Made by a program: the position numbers and the translations under genes
In this document: positions 47,954-59,262 of the stretch, one piece after another
Layout: each line of letters starts with the position of its first letter
How positions within the stretch are numbered: the stretch's first letter is position 1
Origin: Trichopria drosophilae
Lineage: Eukaryota > Arthropoda > Insecta > Hymenoptera > Diapriidae
NCBI GenBank assembly: GCA_030407085.1
Contig: CM059583.1
Span: 207,016,001-207,080,000, forward strand
DNA length: 64,000 nt
Direction of reading: 5' to 3'
Notes under the pieces: model-generated
Told to the model about the DNA's origin: nothing
Database searches by the model: none
What the model saw: the letters and a program-made list of their open reading frames with translations, nothing else

Positions 47954-48828
47954 GGCCATGAAAATTTATACCCAGAACTCAGACTATACTTTTCCGAAGA
48001 GTTTTGTGGCGCTGAATCCAAATTTGGTTGCAAAATTGTTTTCGCTAAAAGTGGAACAACCCTGTTTTTGCTCATATTCAGTAAGTTTTCATGGCGGGAC
48101 AAAACTATTGCAATCTGGCATGAACAATATTATAGTGCTATTTGTTAGCTTTAAAACGTTTGTTTAGTAATTCCGTCAGTTTTTGTCAGGAAACAATTAG
48201 GATTTTCATATATTAAATAAATCTGTAATTACATGAAAAATAACTAACAAACTGAGACCCTGTTTCATGCTAAAATTTGTTCTATTACGTCAAGATGTTG
48301 AAATATCCTAACCTGAAAGTGCAAAAAAACAAAGTTTTTGTCCATTTTCAGTAAATTTTTGGGGCTAAATAAATTTTTTCATAATTTGACAAAAACTAGA
48401 TTAAAAAGAATTCTTCTGAATCCTGTGTATATTTTTCCGACGGTTTTCGATGTGTTGAATCAAAATCTGGTCGTAAGTGCTCTACAGCGTCAAATTTTTT
48501 TAGATATGCTAACCTAGAAGTGCAAAAAACGAAAATCATAATTGTGTCTTAACAAAAGCATCGATAAACCATTGAACAAAAAATGTACGAAATGACTGAA
48601 AAAGCATTTTAAAGTTGATGAATAACGCTTTAATCTGGTTCTTACCAAAGTGTTAACAAGCATTTTGCTCCGCCACAAAAACAGTGTTTGCACTTTTAGG
48701 TTAGGATATCTCAAAATCCAGACGTGATGGAACAGTTCTGCGGCCAGATTTGGATTCAGACCATAGAAAAACTTCGGAAAAGTATAGTCGGGTTTTTGGG
48801 TATGAAGATTGGCTTCATTTTGTTGGCC
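47954..48828. mobile_element. GGCCAACAAA-family element with internal modules
   Basis: The left part has GGCCATGAAAATTTATACCC, ACTATACTTTTCCGAAGAG and GAATCCAAATTTGGTTGCA. It is mirrored at the right by the complement of GGCCAACAAAATGAAG, ACTATACTTTTCCGAAGTTT and GAATCCAAATCTGGCCGCAG. Between them, two more plus-oriented modules repeat the words CCTAACCTGAAAGTGCAAAA (48311) and TTTTTCCGACGGTTTTC then TCAAAATCTGGTCGTAAG (about 48434-48477), then GCTAACCTAGAAGTGCAAAA (48508). The right-hand module adds GCACTTTTAGGTTAGGATAT inverted. An 80-codon frame at 47925-48167 is incidental. Related to 40118-40631. Confidence 0.7.
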
Positions 48829-50313
48829 TATGTTATTCTTTAATTAGTGTTTATTTTACTTAAAATATATGTAAAATAATTACTGTACATGAAATTAAAT
48901 AAATCTTATTCATACTGTTAAAACGTGCCATCTACAGAGGAGAATTTGATGAAAAACTATAGTTTTTAACTTTTACGCTATATAATCTGTGATATAAAAT
49001 TTCGTCAGAATTTAAACTGACTCTAAAAAGTAAATTCTTAAACTGCAAAATCTCGGTGCAGCAATTTCGTATAGGTTATCCTTTCTAATCACTTCATATG
49101 ATATCGTAAAAAATATTACAAAAATTCGAACCGAGCAAGGATTTTGAGAAATATGGAGTAATCAGTTATTTCCGATGTTCAGTTCTCGACGTATTTCTTT
49201 CATATTTTTTAGATTATAAGCAGCGCTTAGAAACGCTAGAGTTACGGTTAAATTTCATGGAGCGAAAAATGTCTAGAGATGTTTCTCTTCGAGTAATTTC
49301 ACAGCTGACATCTCGTTGAAATACGTTGGACTGTGCCGAACTTTAAGATGCTTTGGCTGGATTTTAAAATTGAATTTCATAATTAGTAATTTAAGCAATT
49401 TAAGTTTCTATGGTTGCTGAGACCATATCTGTTGAAAGGGTTTCCATATGCAAAATTCTCTTTTCAATATCAATAATCCACCTATGAATATTTTAATTCA
49501 CAATGCTTCTTTGGTCGATACGTCCAAACCTATTTTTTCCTTGTATAGTTGCATTATCCTGAAGACAAACGTTCTCCTATATTAATGATTAAATTTCATC
49601 TATTACTTACGAAAAAATGCTCAGTATCCTGTAGGCAAAACGAAGTCCGCCAATGCCAAAAAGGAGGATTTGAACTGATTGTGTAAAGTTTATATGCTTC
49701 TGCAATTTTCTCTGAAATCCTGTTCGGTTTGTCAGAAAAAAATCGTCAAGAGGATATTTATGAAGGTACTTTATTTGATATATAAATCTGTATTCTTTAA
49801 CAAAATTCATCAAAATTAAAATAAATCAGAATTTTGTTCCCTATAAGAAGGCATTTTTCGTGTAAAACAGAAAGGAGAAGAAAAAAATTGGAAATGAAAA
49901 CCACTTGACCCAAATTATTGTTTGCAAAATTACATTACAGCAGCTTAGAAGGCACGAAGAAAATAGAATGTAAAAGAGTGAAAGCGGTTCATCAGCATTC
50001 TGTAGAAAAAGGCATTCAACTCAATCTTTGAAAAAATTATATACAATCCGTAATGCCGTTATACCATTATGAGAACACACAAAAAATCATTGTTTCTATC
50101 CTGAAGGAATGCGTATCTTTACAAAGATCAAAGTGCATTTTCCAAAGTGCATTTTTGACGCGAGAGATACGAAGAAGTAAATCATGTAATGAAATAATAA
50201 AGAGCAATTTTCTAACACCATAAATAAAAGAACCCCCGGCTGCCTTAATGTGTCAGCCCATATCGTCTCGCCCGTCTTGAAATTTTCAACAATTTCACTA
50301 AACTTACCCTTGA
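48829..50313. other. Intergenic AT-rich DNA, nothing recognised
   Basis: Short frames only, for example 68 codons on the minus strand at 49607-49813, with no recognisable product. Confidence 0.4.
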
Positions 50314-50391
50314 ACCCCAAAGCACCATGTACCGTTACTCTTACACCCCAAAGCACCATGTACCGTTACCCTTGCACCATATACCGTTACT
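50314..50391. repeat. Tandem repeat, 31-bp unit
   Basis: ACCCCAAAGCACCATGTACC then GTTAC occurs at 50314 and 50345 (31-bp step), and a truncated third copy GCACCATATACCGTTACTC at 50374. Opposed open frames over it read the repeat. Confidence 0.85.
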
Positions 50392-50641
50392 CAAGAATGC
50401 ATTCTGTATCGATATGTAAAAGACAACTCATTTCTTCTCTAACAATAAAATAAAAGATGGATCTTTAATTTCTCACGTTGCATTAGTTGCACAAACGAAT
50501 CTATTAAAAAAATTAAAATCTTACAACTAACTATAGAAGATTACAAATAGCCATATGTATTTTCGGCGAACCAATTAATTCACAACCTGGAAATTTGTAA
50601 GTCACTTTCTAAATAGACATGGGGTTGTAATTTATAAGCAA
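50392..50641. other. Intergenic AT-rich DNA
   Basis: Nothing recognised. Confidence 0.35.
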
Positions 50642-50709
50642 CAGGTCAAAAAACCGACATTTCAAAAAATAACTGTCCGCTTGTCGATGTGTCGGCTTTT
50701 TGACCGTGA
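50642..50709. mobile_element. Minimal copy of the CCGAC foldback family
   Basis: GGTCAAAAAACCGACA pairs with TGTCGGCTTTTTGACC around AACTGTCCGCTTGTCGATG, nearly the same centre as in 23518-23830 (GACTGTCCTTCTGACGATG). Only one repeat unit per arm is left and the GGGTGC terminus is missing. Confidence 0.7.
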
Positions 50710-51296
50710 CCTAATTTTTAGGCTCTTTAGTTTTTCACTGGTATTTTAGGACTTTTTCAACAGTTATAAATATTGAACAAGATTTACAAGAATATTTCAC
50801 ATGGAACAAATCAGTTTGATAATCTTCAAATGAAATGTTCGGAATCAATATATTGTATTAATAGATAAAGGATGACAAATTCGATCTTTTCGTTTTATGA
50901 TTTGAGAGAAAACCTTAATGCTTCACCCTTATCACACAGCATTCTATAAGTGCTATTAATGTAATCCATTAGAAACATTGATAACATATGAAATGCGAGA
51001 ATGGAGAAGAAGACGATTAAGAACTCAAGAGTTTGAATTAAAACTGATAAAAATATAGGAGGGAGTTCTGCATTGTTAAAAAAAAGTAAAGTAATTGTCT
51101 AAAAAGTAGAATTCAAAAAAATCTGAATTAATTTTTAAGAAACTTAATTATAAAGTTTGCCATTGCGAGAGAAAATACAAATACTTTTATTTTAATTTTC
51201 AATATATTCTAAATTTCTCCTGAGTTTCTTCCTTATTTTAACATTTAATGATTAACTTCCCAGAAATCAAAATAAGAAATAGTTCAGAATGATTTC
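50710..51296. other. Intergenic AT-rich DNA
   Basis: Nothing recognised. Confidence 0.35.
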
Positions 51297-51398
51297 GAAA
51301 TGTGCTGTAAAAACTTTTTGAGGGTTTTCTGAACATGAGTTCTTAAAGATCTCATAATGATATCATTTTCAGAAAACCCTCAGAAAGTGGGACATTTC
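51297..51398. repeat. ~100-nt imperfect hairpin
   Basis: GAAATGTGCTGTAAAAACTT then TTTGAGGGTTTTCTGAA (51297-51333) pairs with TTCAGAAAACCCTCAGAAAG then TGGGACATTTC (about 51368-51398), leaving a loop of about 34 bases. The size is like an insect pre-miRNA, but the stem has mismatches at the base and GGGTTTTCTGA resembles a word of the ~115-bp repeat, so an MITE relic is equally likely. Confidence 0.5.
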
Positions 51399-52354
51399 AA
51401 GAAAAACTCTTTTTTCCAGATAGCTGCTGATAATATTAACTTGAGAATAGCGATCTACACTCGAAATTATACCAAATAAAGGAGAGCAATAAATTTAAAG
51501 CGATATAGTAACATTTTTTTTATTATCTTGGTAATTATAATTGTGCTGCACTTGTACATTTTATTATATTATTGTACATAATTTGTTAATTCACTTCAAC
51601 ATTTTTTCATGGGGTATGATCGTTTTTCAAAACCTTATACTGTTGACCAGAAAACTGGCACCCTAAGTAGCAAGAGAAGTTGTCTAAGTCTAAGTCTGAA
51701 TGACCTGATTAAATAAAACTATCGCTTTTCCACTAAAAAATTGTCTTGTACGTCAAATAGAATTTCAAGACTGAAAAACAGTTTAAAAGTGACGTGAATT
51801 TAACATAAAAAATGCCGATAAAGTCCTGCGACATCAAAGTCATACATTCGGCTAAAATTACTAAATCCATACCAAAATTAAGTAGAAGAAACATATGCTT
51901 TACATAAGTCTTTTTTTCGACCATCAGGTTCGAAAATTAACCGGATGACGTACTGTAGATTTAATTTAAACGTCAAATTTATCGTGGAAAATTACTTATA
52001 AGGTAGTTCCACCAAGAAGGATTAATCCGATAACCTAAAGTCAAAATGCGTCAGAAAGTTTTTCTAAAAATACTGATGATATTGTAAGAAATAACTCTCC
52101 GTTGGACAGTCGCGGAATGAGTAGCAGATGATGAGTCGAATTTTGAAAAAGAACTTGAGGTAGAGGAAGAACATTTAATCCCTGATTACCGAACTTTGTC
52201 AGTATTCTATTATTGTTTTATTTCTTCGTTCTTTTAAAATGGAACATTCTTAAAATGGGGATGATACATTTTGGTTTTGATTGGCACATTACTAATTGCT
52301 TACATAGGTTTCAACACGTCATCAAGAATCGATTATCAGTAACACTTTTTTGCG
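51399..52354. other. Intergenic AT-rich DNA, nothing recognised
   Basis: No gene or repeat noticed. Confidence 0.4.
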
Positions 52355-52616
52355 TACTGTCTTCGACAAATGCTGTATCATTTCCGAACGAATTTTTTAT
52401 GCTCAAAATGATGGCGTTAGCAGAATTTTTCTACTACGTCCATTTTTCCAGAAAAATTAAATTTGTAAAAATATACGTTTTTCGCCTTTTTTTCGATTTA
52501 GATTATAGAAAAATATATAACCTCACTTTTGTTGAAATTCAGAATCGTTTTTAGCACGAAAAATCAGTTCGGAAATTACGCTGTCATTATCGAAGGTAAA
52601 AACAGTGTCGAACAGT
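52355..52616. mobile_element. Inverted pair of GATGGCG-family repeats
   Basis: The left arm (52355-52413: ACTGTCTTCGACAAATGCTG, CATTTCCGAACGAATTTTTT, ATGCTCAAAATGATGGCG) matches the complement of 52546-52616 (TACCTTCGATAATGACAGCG, ATTTCCGAACTGATTTTTC, GTGCTAAAAACGAT). Related plus-strand copies lie at 43385-43505 and 60140-60200. A 113-codon frame across the left arm is AT-driven and unrecognised. Confidence 0.62.
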
Positions 52617-52935
52617 GAATTGAACAAAATACTCACAAGTTCCCTGACGGTCGACATTTTGACTTCAAAGTCCCAAACTTTAAAGACTAAATTACCTAAA
52701 TAAGAAAATTTTACGTTCAAAGTAGGTAATGCAAAGGCAAATTGACTTACAGGACGAATATTTTACTGTTAGATCGAAAATCAGAATCACGGGTCCAATA
52801 TTAGTAACCTTCTTTTAATAAAGACAATACTTCAAACGATAGTTCTTTTCAAAATGATTTAAAAATGATATACATTATGTCGAGCCTCTCGTGTCAAGGT
52901 AAAATAAAAAACACAAACTTACGTTTTCTCGACTT
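52617..52935. other. Intergenic AT-rich DNA
   Basis: Nothing recognised. Confidence 0.35.
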
Positions 52936-52964
52936 TTTCGACGTCCAATATACGTCATCTTCAG
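52936..52964 (-). ncRNA. Hammerhead-like core / Penelope-tail motif
   Basis: On the minus strand: CTGAAGA (core CUGANGA), then GACGT-ATATTGG-ACGTC as a perfect 5-bp stem, then GAAA. All core residues that I can check are intact, unlike the copies at 14300 and 20233. Upstream CAGG-TATT-CCTG and CGTCA...TGACG offer competing stems, and a correct cleavage-site arrangement is not evident. The string is also typical of Penelope-like retroelement ends in arthropods. Confidence 0.35.
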
Positions 52965-54417
52965 GAATACCTGACGAATCATATTTTATTAATAATAGAA
53001 TGTAATTCTACCATTCATGAGATAAATATTTATGTATATCTTATGCATAAATGTTATTAAAGATTCTGTATTTTTTCTATGTAGAAGTATTAGTTTTTCA
53101 TCTTATTTAATTACGTAAATGTCCGGGCATTCTATTGATATAATATTTCTACTTTTCCAAATTTTAAACATTTTTTAAATTCATTTAATAGTTTCGTATG
53201 GATGCTTACCATTAAAAAAAAGTAATAGCGTCTTCCTGGTATAAAGTAGACCTATAATGATGTATCTTTTACCATTTACTACCCCTTGCCTTTAAAATGT
53301 GTCTTATTACAGAATCTACAAGAATTATTCAAACCTTTAAAATGATCCTTTTTTTTGGAATTTGTTCATAAAAAGGTACACGAAACTGTCTTAAACTCCT
53401 CTATTTTAAAAGAATTTATGATTCGAAGAAGGCATTTTCAGTATTTTCAATTTTTACTTGATTTTTGATAAACAAAATAGATTCCCAAAACACATATAGG
53501 TTAAAATAACATAAAAGCCCCGCTTTTTAACGGGTAAATGCATTCTGTCAGTCTGTACACGCAAAACTCTGTGGTTTAAAAAGTACTGGATAAAAGACAT
53601 TATTCTCAGTGCGAAGGTATCCAAAAATATTCTTATAAACTTATCTATAGACATATTATTTATAAGAAATATTGCATTTTTAATAATTAACTTGTTTACT
53701 GACATCGGTACTATACAAATGGTAATAGAGAATCGGACAAGAAAAATAGATGGACATGAAAAGGGATATAAAAAACTTACCGTAAAGTTATAGAAATGTG
53801 GTAAATTGTTTTCTTTTCTTTCAACTTGAAAAGAAACGCTCGTCGTTTTGAAAATCAGTACATTTAATCATATTAATTTTAAAAATATTTTGGTGCACGC
53901 TTATCCTCTTAGTAAAAGATGCTGAAATTGTACGTTAAGATAGTTCGCTAGTTATTTTAAATAGTCTATCAGATTACGGTTTTACTACTCATTAACGAAG
54001 CAAATTACTTTAAATCGTTGATTAAAATATAATAATTTTTAATAAAAAATAATGTAACTAAATAAATATCACGCTGGAAAGTTTTTTTAACAAGAGCAAC
54101 GATAAAAATATTCCATTTTATATGAATCATTGATATTTATCGTAAATATAATATTACTGGACTCTGGAAGTTTACAGAGAGAGAAAAAAAGGATTGATGG
54201 AACTATTTAGAGGTAGTAGAAACGATTTTAACATATGCAAATATTAAAATTAACAACATGAAAGGTTACAGTTCATATTTAGCTACAATTTACTACAGAC
54301 ATAGATAATTTAACTATTTTTTGTGTTAAAACGTTTTACTAATATAAAATGATTGCATTAACTATTTTCTTTCTGTATGTGTACATATTTTGCATAAACT
54401 AAAAATTTTTTTTTTGG
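52965..54417. other. Intergenic AT-rich DNA
   Basis: No gene. 54178-54383 (GAGAGAAAAAAAGGATTGAT... to ...AACTATTTTCTTTCTGTATG) may be a decayed family B TIR element like 46245-46469. The 83-codon minus frame at 53454-53705 is AT-driven. Confidence 0.35.
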
Positions 54418-54522
54418 AAATTTTACAATCTAGTTAGCAGTTTGGGGACGAGACGTTTGTTATGGGAATATATACATTTCTTTGCATACGTCCCCAAAAT
54501 TACTAATAGAATCATAAAATTT
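54418..54522. repeat. Inverted repeat, ~33-bp arms
   Basis: AAATTTTACAATCTAGTTAG then CAGTTTGGGGACG (54418-54450) is complementary to CGTCCCCAAAATTACTAATA then GAATCATAAAATTT (54489-54522) with a few mismatches. The loop is 38 bp. Could be a minimal MITE or a structured RNA. Confidence 0.72.
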
Positions 54523-54846
54523 CAAACAAAATGTCTTTCTGTGTATTTTACCTTTTATGAATAATATTACATATATGTATAACATATTTTTCATAATTTT
54601 AATAAAATTGTCTAATTCTTTCTATTTTCAATATGTTATTGTATTACGAAAAAATGTTGTTATTTTGCACGAAATTCATTAATCAATTTATATTCTGATT
54701 AAATTGTTTATGTTTGAAATAAATACTATATGTTATAACTTTCAATAGAGTAATGCAATATTAAGTCGAAATTCGAAAAATGACTTAACTTTTCTGTTTT
54801 TTTGTATTTACTATTTGTATAAGCAAAGCATGAAGAAGTTTTCATA

Positions 54847-55690
54847 CTCTCTAATCTGAATTAGTAAAAAAAATACTAATAAAAATGAAAAAATTAATTC
54901 TACTAATCTAATAGTAACAAATAGTATTGACTAATTAAATAGTCTGTATTAATAATTTTTATTAATAAAAGTTCGTTGATGAATTAGTAGTTTTCCATCC
55001 AGCAACAAGTCACTTTATTTTTAAGTGAAAACTATTAAAATTTGATCAGGTATGCCGTGACTAAAGTTTAAACAAATAATAAACCACTGGATTAATGCAA
55101 TTGATCTCTGTAATGGATTAATCTTCTAGATAATGAACTATTTAAATCTGAATTAGTCACAAACGAATAGTGACGATGTGAAAAGATAGCCGTGAACGAA
55201 ATTATTAGTAATCATTAGTACTAAGAGTAAAAATGACTAATTCATTAGTCAAATTTAACTTATACTAATGGATTAATAGTTTTTTCTGTGTTTTAGGAAA
55301 AATCATTTGGAATTCAATTAAATACCGACATTTTACTTCTTGATTAGTAGTTTTCTACTAAGTTAGAGAGGACATGTATAATGGGTTTCTAGCAGCGTAT
55401 TCTAGCTAGTGTTCTTTTCTAACGCAAACTACCCTCTAAATCTGAATTAGTTAAAACCGACCAATAAGAAAATGAAAAGTTAGTAACCAAATGAATTAGT
55501 AATCATTTTTGCTAATAAAAAGTTAAAACCTACTAATTTATTACTCATTCTACAAACTAACAACCTAAAAAAATCAATATCTACATGTAGATTAGTAGAA
55601 TTTTACTAATGAATTAGTAGTTTCGTGCTATTTGTCAGTGAAAACCTTACTAATTGATGGTAACCCACTTTTTGCTGTAGATAAGTCGTT
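54847..55690. repeat. AATTAGTA-rich degenerate ~293-bp repeats
   Basis: The word AATCTGAATTAGT recurs at about 54851, 55145 and 55438 (steps near 294), and each segment is dense in ATTAGTA/TACTAAT and ends with GAATTAGTAGTTT-like blocks. The pattern fits three diverged tandem units or a decayed TIR element whose ends carry TAGTA repeats. TTTTTTCTGTGTTTTAG near 55279 resembles a TIR end. Confidence 0.5.
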
Positions 55691-58600
55691 TTTGATTAAT
55701 TCAAAGAGAGTAATGTTATAAATTATAAAAATCATTCTGAGGTATTTTTAATTAATCTTAAAAGGGTATTACATAACCTTAAAAATTAATTCGAAGACTT
55801 AGTTAATATTCAATTTTAAAAAATGCCATAAATACTAAAAAATTTGGAAACAATCTTACGAGATCTCATTGAAACGACAGGAATCGCAACCATTTTCATT
55901 AATAGAATGAAGATAGTACAAGCAGGTGGTAAGAATGTAGATGAAAACATGAAAGATAATCAAACTAAGCTCAGATTTCGAAGATATATCTAAAATTTGA
56001 AAGGTACAAGTCAAGAAACTTTTGCATATATTTGTATTATTTCTCGTATGAGTATGTTATAAATAAAGTACTTATTATTATGCTCCAGTAACTTATGTGG
56101 GTATTGAAAAATGAGTCCAGTGTACAAATTATTCTTGACAGAAAAACGGCATCAACGCCAAAAATTTTGGAAAAATCTACTAGGAAATTCCCTGTTATTA
56201 GAAGTACATCACCCATAGCTGGTATGGGAAATTTTGTATACATTTTATGATAGTTTTTCATGTGGATATGACGATTTGGCTCTATGATAATGTAAGATAA
56301 ATAGTAGAATTGTTCATAATATTATATAGTATGATATTTAAATCATTTTTTCATTCACTTGGTGCGGCTCAAATCTAAAAGCGACTTTTCCCACAGTTTG
56401 ATTCAGGTGACAATCTGGAATAGAATTTCATAGACAATTTACTTACCCATTTTAAATGTCACAATCAGTTATTAAAATTATAAATGAAGATCCATTTAAT
56501 TTCTGGTTTTGAACGCCTCCTGGAGAACCTCGAAGAAACATGTGAGGCAAACAATCTTTTTCATTTATTGTAGAAATCCTATAACAAATAGAACTTTTCC
56601 AATTTAAACACTATCGAGGAAAAATTTCTTACACGTATTGGAAAATTTCAATACAGGTACGGTATTTTTTGGAATATGGTAAAATGTCAAGACTGTTGTA
56701 AGAAAATTTTCCAGTTACTTTGTACAGCGTATATAAATTTCCAGTATCTAAACATTAGTACATTTATTTTCTTTCAGGGTTAACGAATTTTGTCGCGACG
56801 ATATGAAGAGATGATGTAATTTTCAATTGGCAACAAAGTTCCGAATGCATTTCAACTAATAATAGCAAACGGATTTAAGAATACATAATTTCTTGTTAAA
56901 TAATCGAATTACATGCTTGTTTAGATTATATTTATAATAGCTTTAAAGCAGTCGGTGGATGTGTTACACAATATTAGGTATTTCAGGTGTAATAGATAGT
57001 ATATTTATGAGTAATACGGTAGAACGAGATACGAAATGCGAGATATAATAAAATTTCAGATGCGATGCGCAAAAATTTCCAAGTAATTCCTAAGCCCATA
57101 AAAGAATAAACCTGATACGTTCTTATATACAGATAGTCGAATTTGTGAAAGGCGACACCACCGCTGTGCAATCTGCGTTATGTGGACTGATGATCAAATG
57201 TGATAGCGTTATCATGGAATTGTATCCATTGTGACAATTATAGTTATAGGGTTATTACATGAAGCATCGACGTCTTCAAATTCGTCATGACCCACCTGAC
57301 CGATTGCGATTTTTGACGCAATTTTAAAGAATTTCGTCGATTACTGCAGAAAATGAGACTGCGAAATATTGTGCAAGAAAAAAGGTATACCATTCATACC
57401 TTGTATTTTATATTTAACTGAAAAATTCTACCTTTTCAAAAATATAAATATGGACGTACTTGTCCTTTGTATTTCAATACCTCTTCAATTTAAACATGCT
57501 CACCATTATGAGATTTTCAAAATTATTAAAATAAGTATCTATTTGATCGTTTTGCACTTCTTACTTGCTTTTTTTAGTTACAGCTTAAGAATAGTAGAAG
57601 TGATAAAGTAAAAAGTCATTAATACAAGTATGTGCGTGGGTGGTATGGAAATAAGCCAGGGATATAATGACATAAGACAAATGATAAATTTATCAAAAAA
57701 ATGACATTGTACTTCTGCTGCTATAATGCGATTAACTTAACCATGGAATATCGGGCATGTCGAGAAAAAATATTTATTACCATTTCCGAGAAATTAATTT
57801 TCATTATTAATGATACTGTGGAAGAGAGAAAGCATTACTGTTCGTAACAAACAATTGAAACCTGCAAAAATAATTTGTTTATCAACTTTTGGTTTTCTTT
57901 GTACGATAACAATTTTCTAAAAATGAATGGAATGTAACGAATGATATTTTTTAGAGTAAAAGATTCTCTACAACTTTACCGTACGATTTTTGCAAATTTC
58001 TGAAGCTAACGTCAAATATCTCTATTTATTAAACAAAAAGTTTTTACTTTTCGCAATTTGGGAATAATTTTAGATATTTATATTTAAAAATATCATTTAT
58101 TACATTCCATTGATTTTTAAAAAATTGTTAATTGTCGCTAACATGAAATTTTAAGTCATTAACAAAAGTTGTTTAACAAATTAATTTTGCAAGTCTCACT
58201 TCTTTTTCAAGAACAATAATACTTTCTTGCTTCAAGAATGTCATTATTCATGAAAATTAAATTCTTAAAAAGTTAAATAAAATATTTTTCCCAAAAACAT
58301 ACTATAATTCCGTGATAATAACTACCTTAATTTATAATTCAGTGTAATTATCGAAATCTTTCTTTGCTTTTTTACGATAAGAAAAAAAAAATGTTTTTCA
58401 ATTACAAACTCATCATAAAAAAATACATATTTCGAGAACACACGCACGTTGAATTTCGCTTTCGAAAATTTAGAAATCGGAGAATAATTTTGTTGTATAT
58501 TAAAAGAGACTAAGAGAAATTTATTAACTTTTTTTAATTAATATTAAATAATCTGTGCTAAAAAAATATATATGTTTCCAAATTTGATGTTCGTAAAAAA

Positions 58601-59060
58601 GAAATTTACACTATCTGGTTAAGTAGGAAATAACTAAAATGATAAAATTTTGGTAAGATAGATGCTGAAATGCGTCCGTATATGAAGCTTCTACCAAATT
58701 TTAAATCATGTAAAGTTTTTAAGGGAATTTTTCAATTACAAACATCATTAATAAATATTACCATACTACCTAATTTTTTTAAGAATGCTAAAGAAATATC
58801 AATAATTTAATTAATGTATATATAACATGCTTTGAAACTACCGTGTGACTTTCAAGTTCATCATTAAGCACCATATTTATAAAATCCTTATTTAATCATG
58901 TAATTTCACGTGTACAAAGAATTGTTTGCTTCTTGGGCTGCATATTTGCGAGATGTTTTCTATTATTTGGTATGTAATGAAAACAACAAAATTAATTTTA
59001 AACATGTTCATCAAAAATAAAAATTACCTTTTTCTCAAAGTTTAAAGGTTATACAGATAT
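55691..59060. other. Intergenic AT-rich DNA, nothing recognised
   Basis: Long AT-rich stretch with short chance frames (60-80 codons). A slightly GC-richer patch is at 57230-57360. No repeat noticed. Confidence 0.4.
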
Positions 59061-59262
59061 GCTCACATAAAAAAACGAAATAGTTGAAACTAATAACTAG
59101 ATAAGGATAAAATTGGTTTTTAGTCACTTTTACTATTCACATAATGACCTCCACAAGTTAGGTAGTCAATGCTACTATTGAAATAGTAAAACCAATTAAA
59201 AAACGTACATGTGATAAATCTTACTATTTAGATAGTAAAACGAACTATTTCTTTTTTTCCTA
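59061..59262. mobile_element. Small TIR element (family B), second copy
   Basis: AAAAAAACGAAATAGTT at the left and the complement of AAAAAAAGAAATAGTTCG at the right. The interior follows 46245-46469 in order, including TTTAGATAGTAAAACGAACT near the right end. Confidence 0.7.

Noticed and set aside
54205..54220. GAGGTAGTAG word, similar to let-7
   Set aside because: Only the seed-like start matches, the rest differs, and no hairpin surrounds it.
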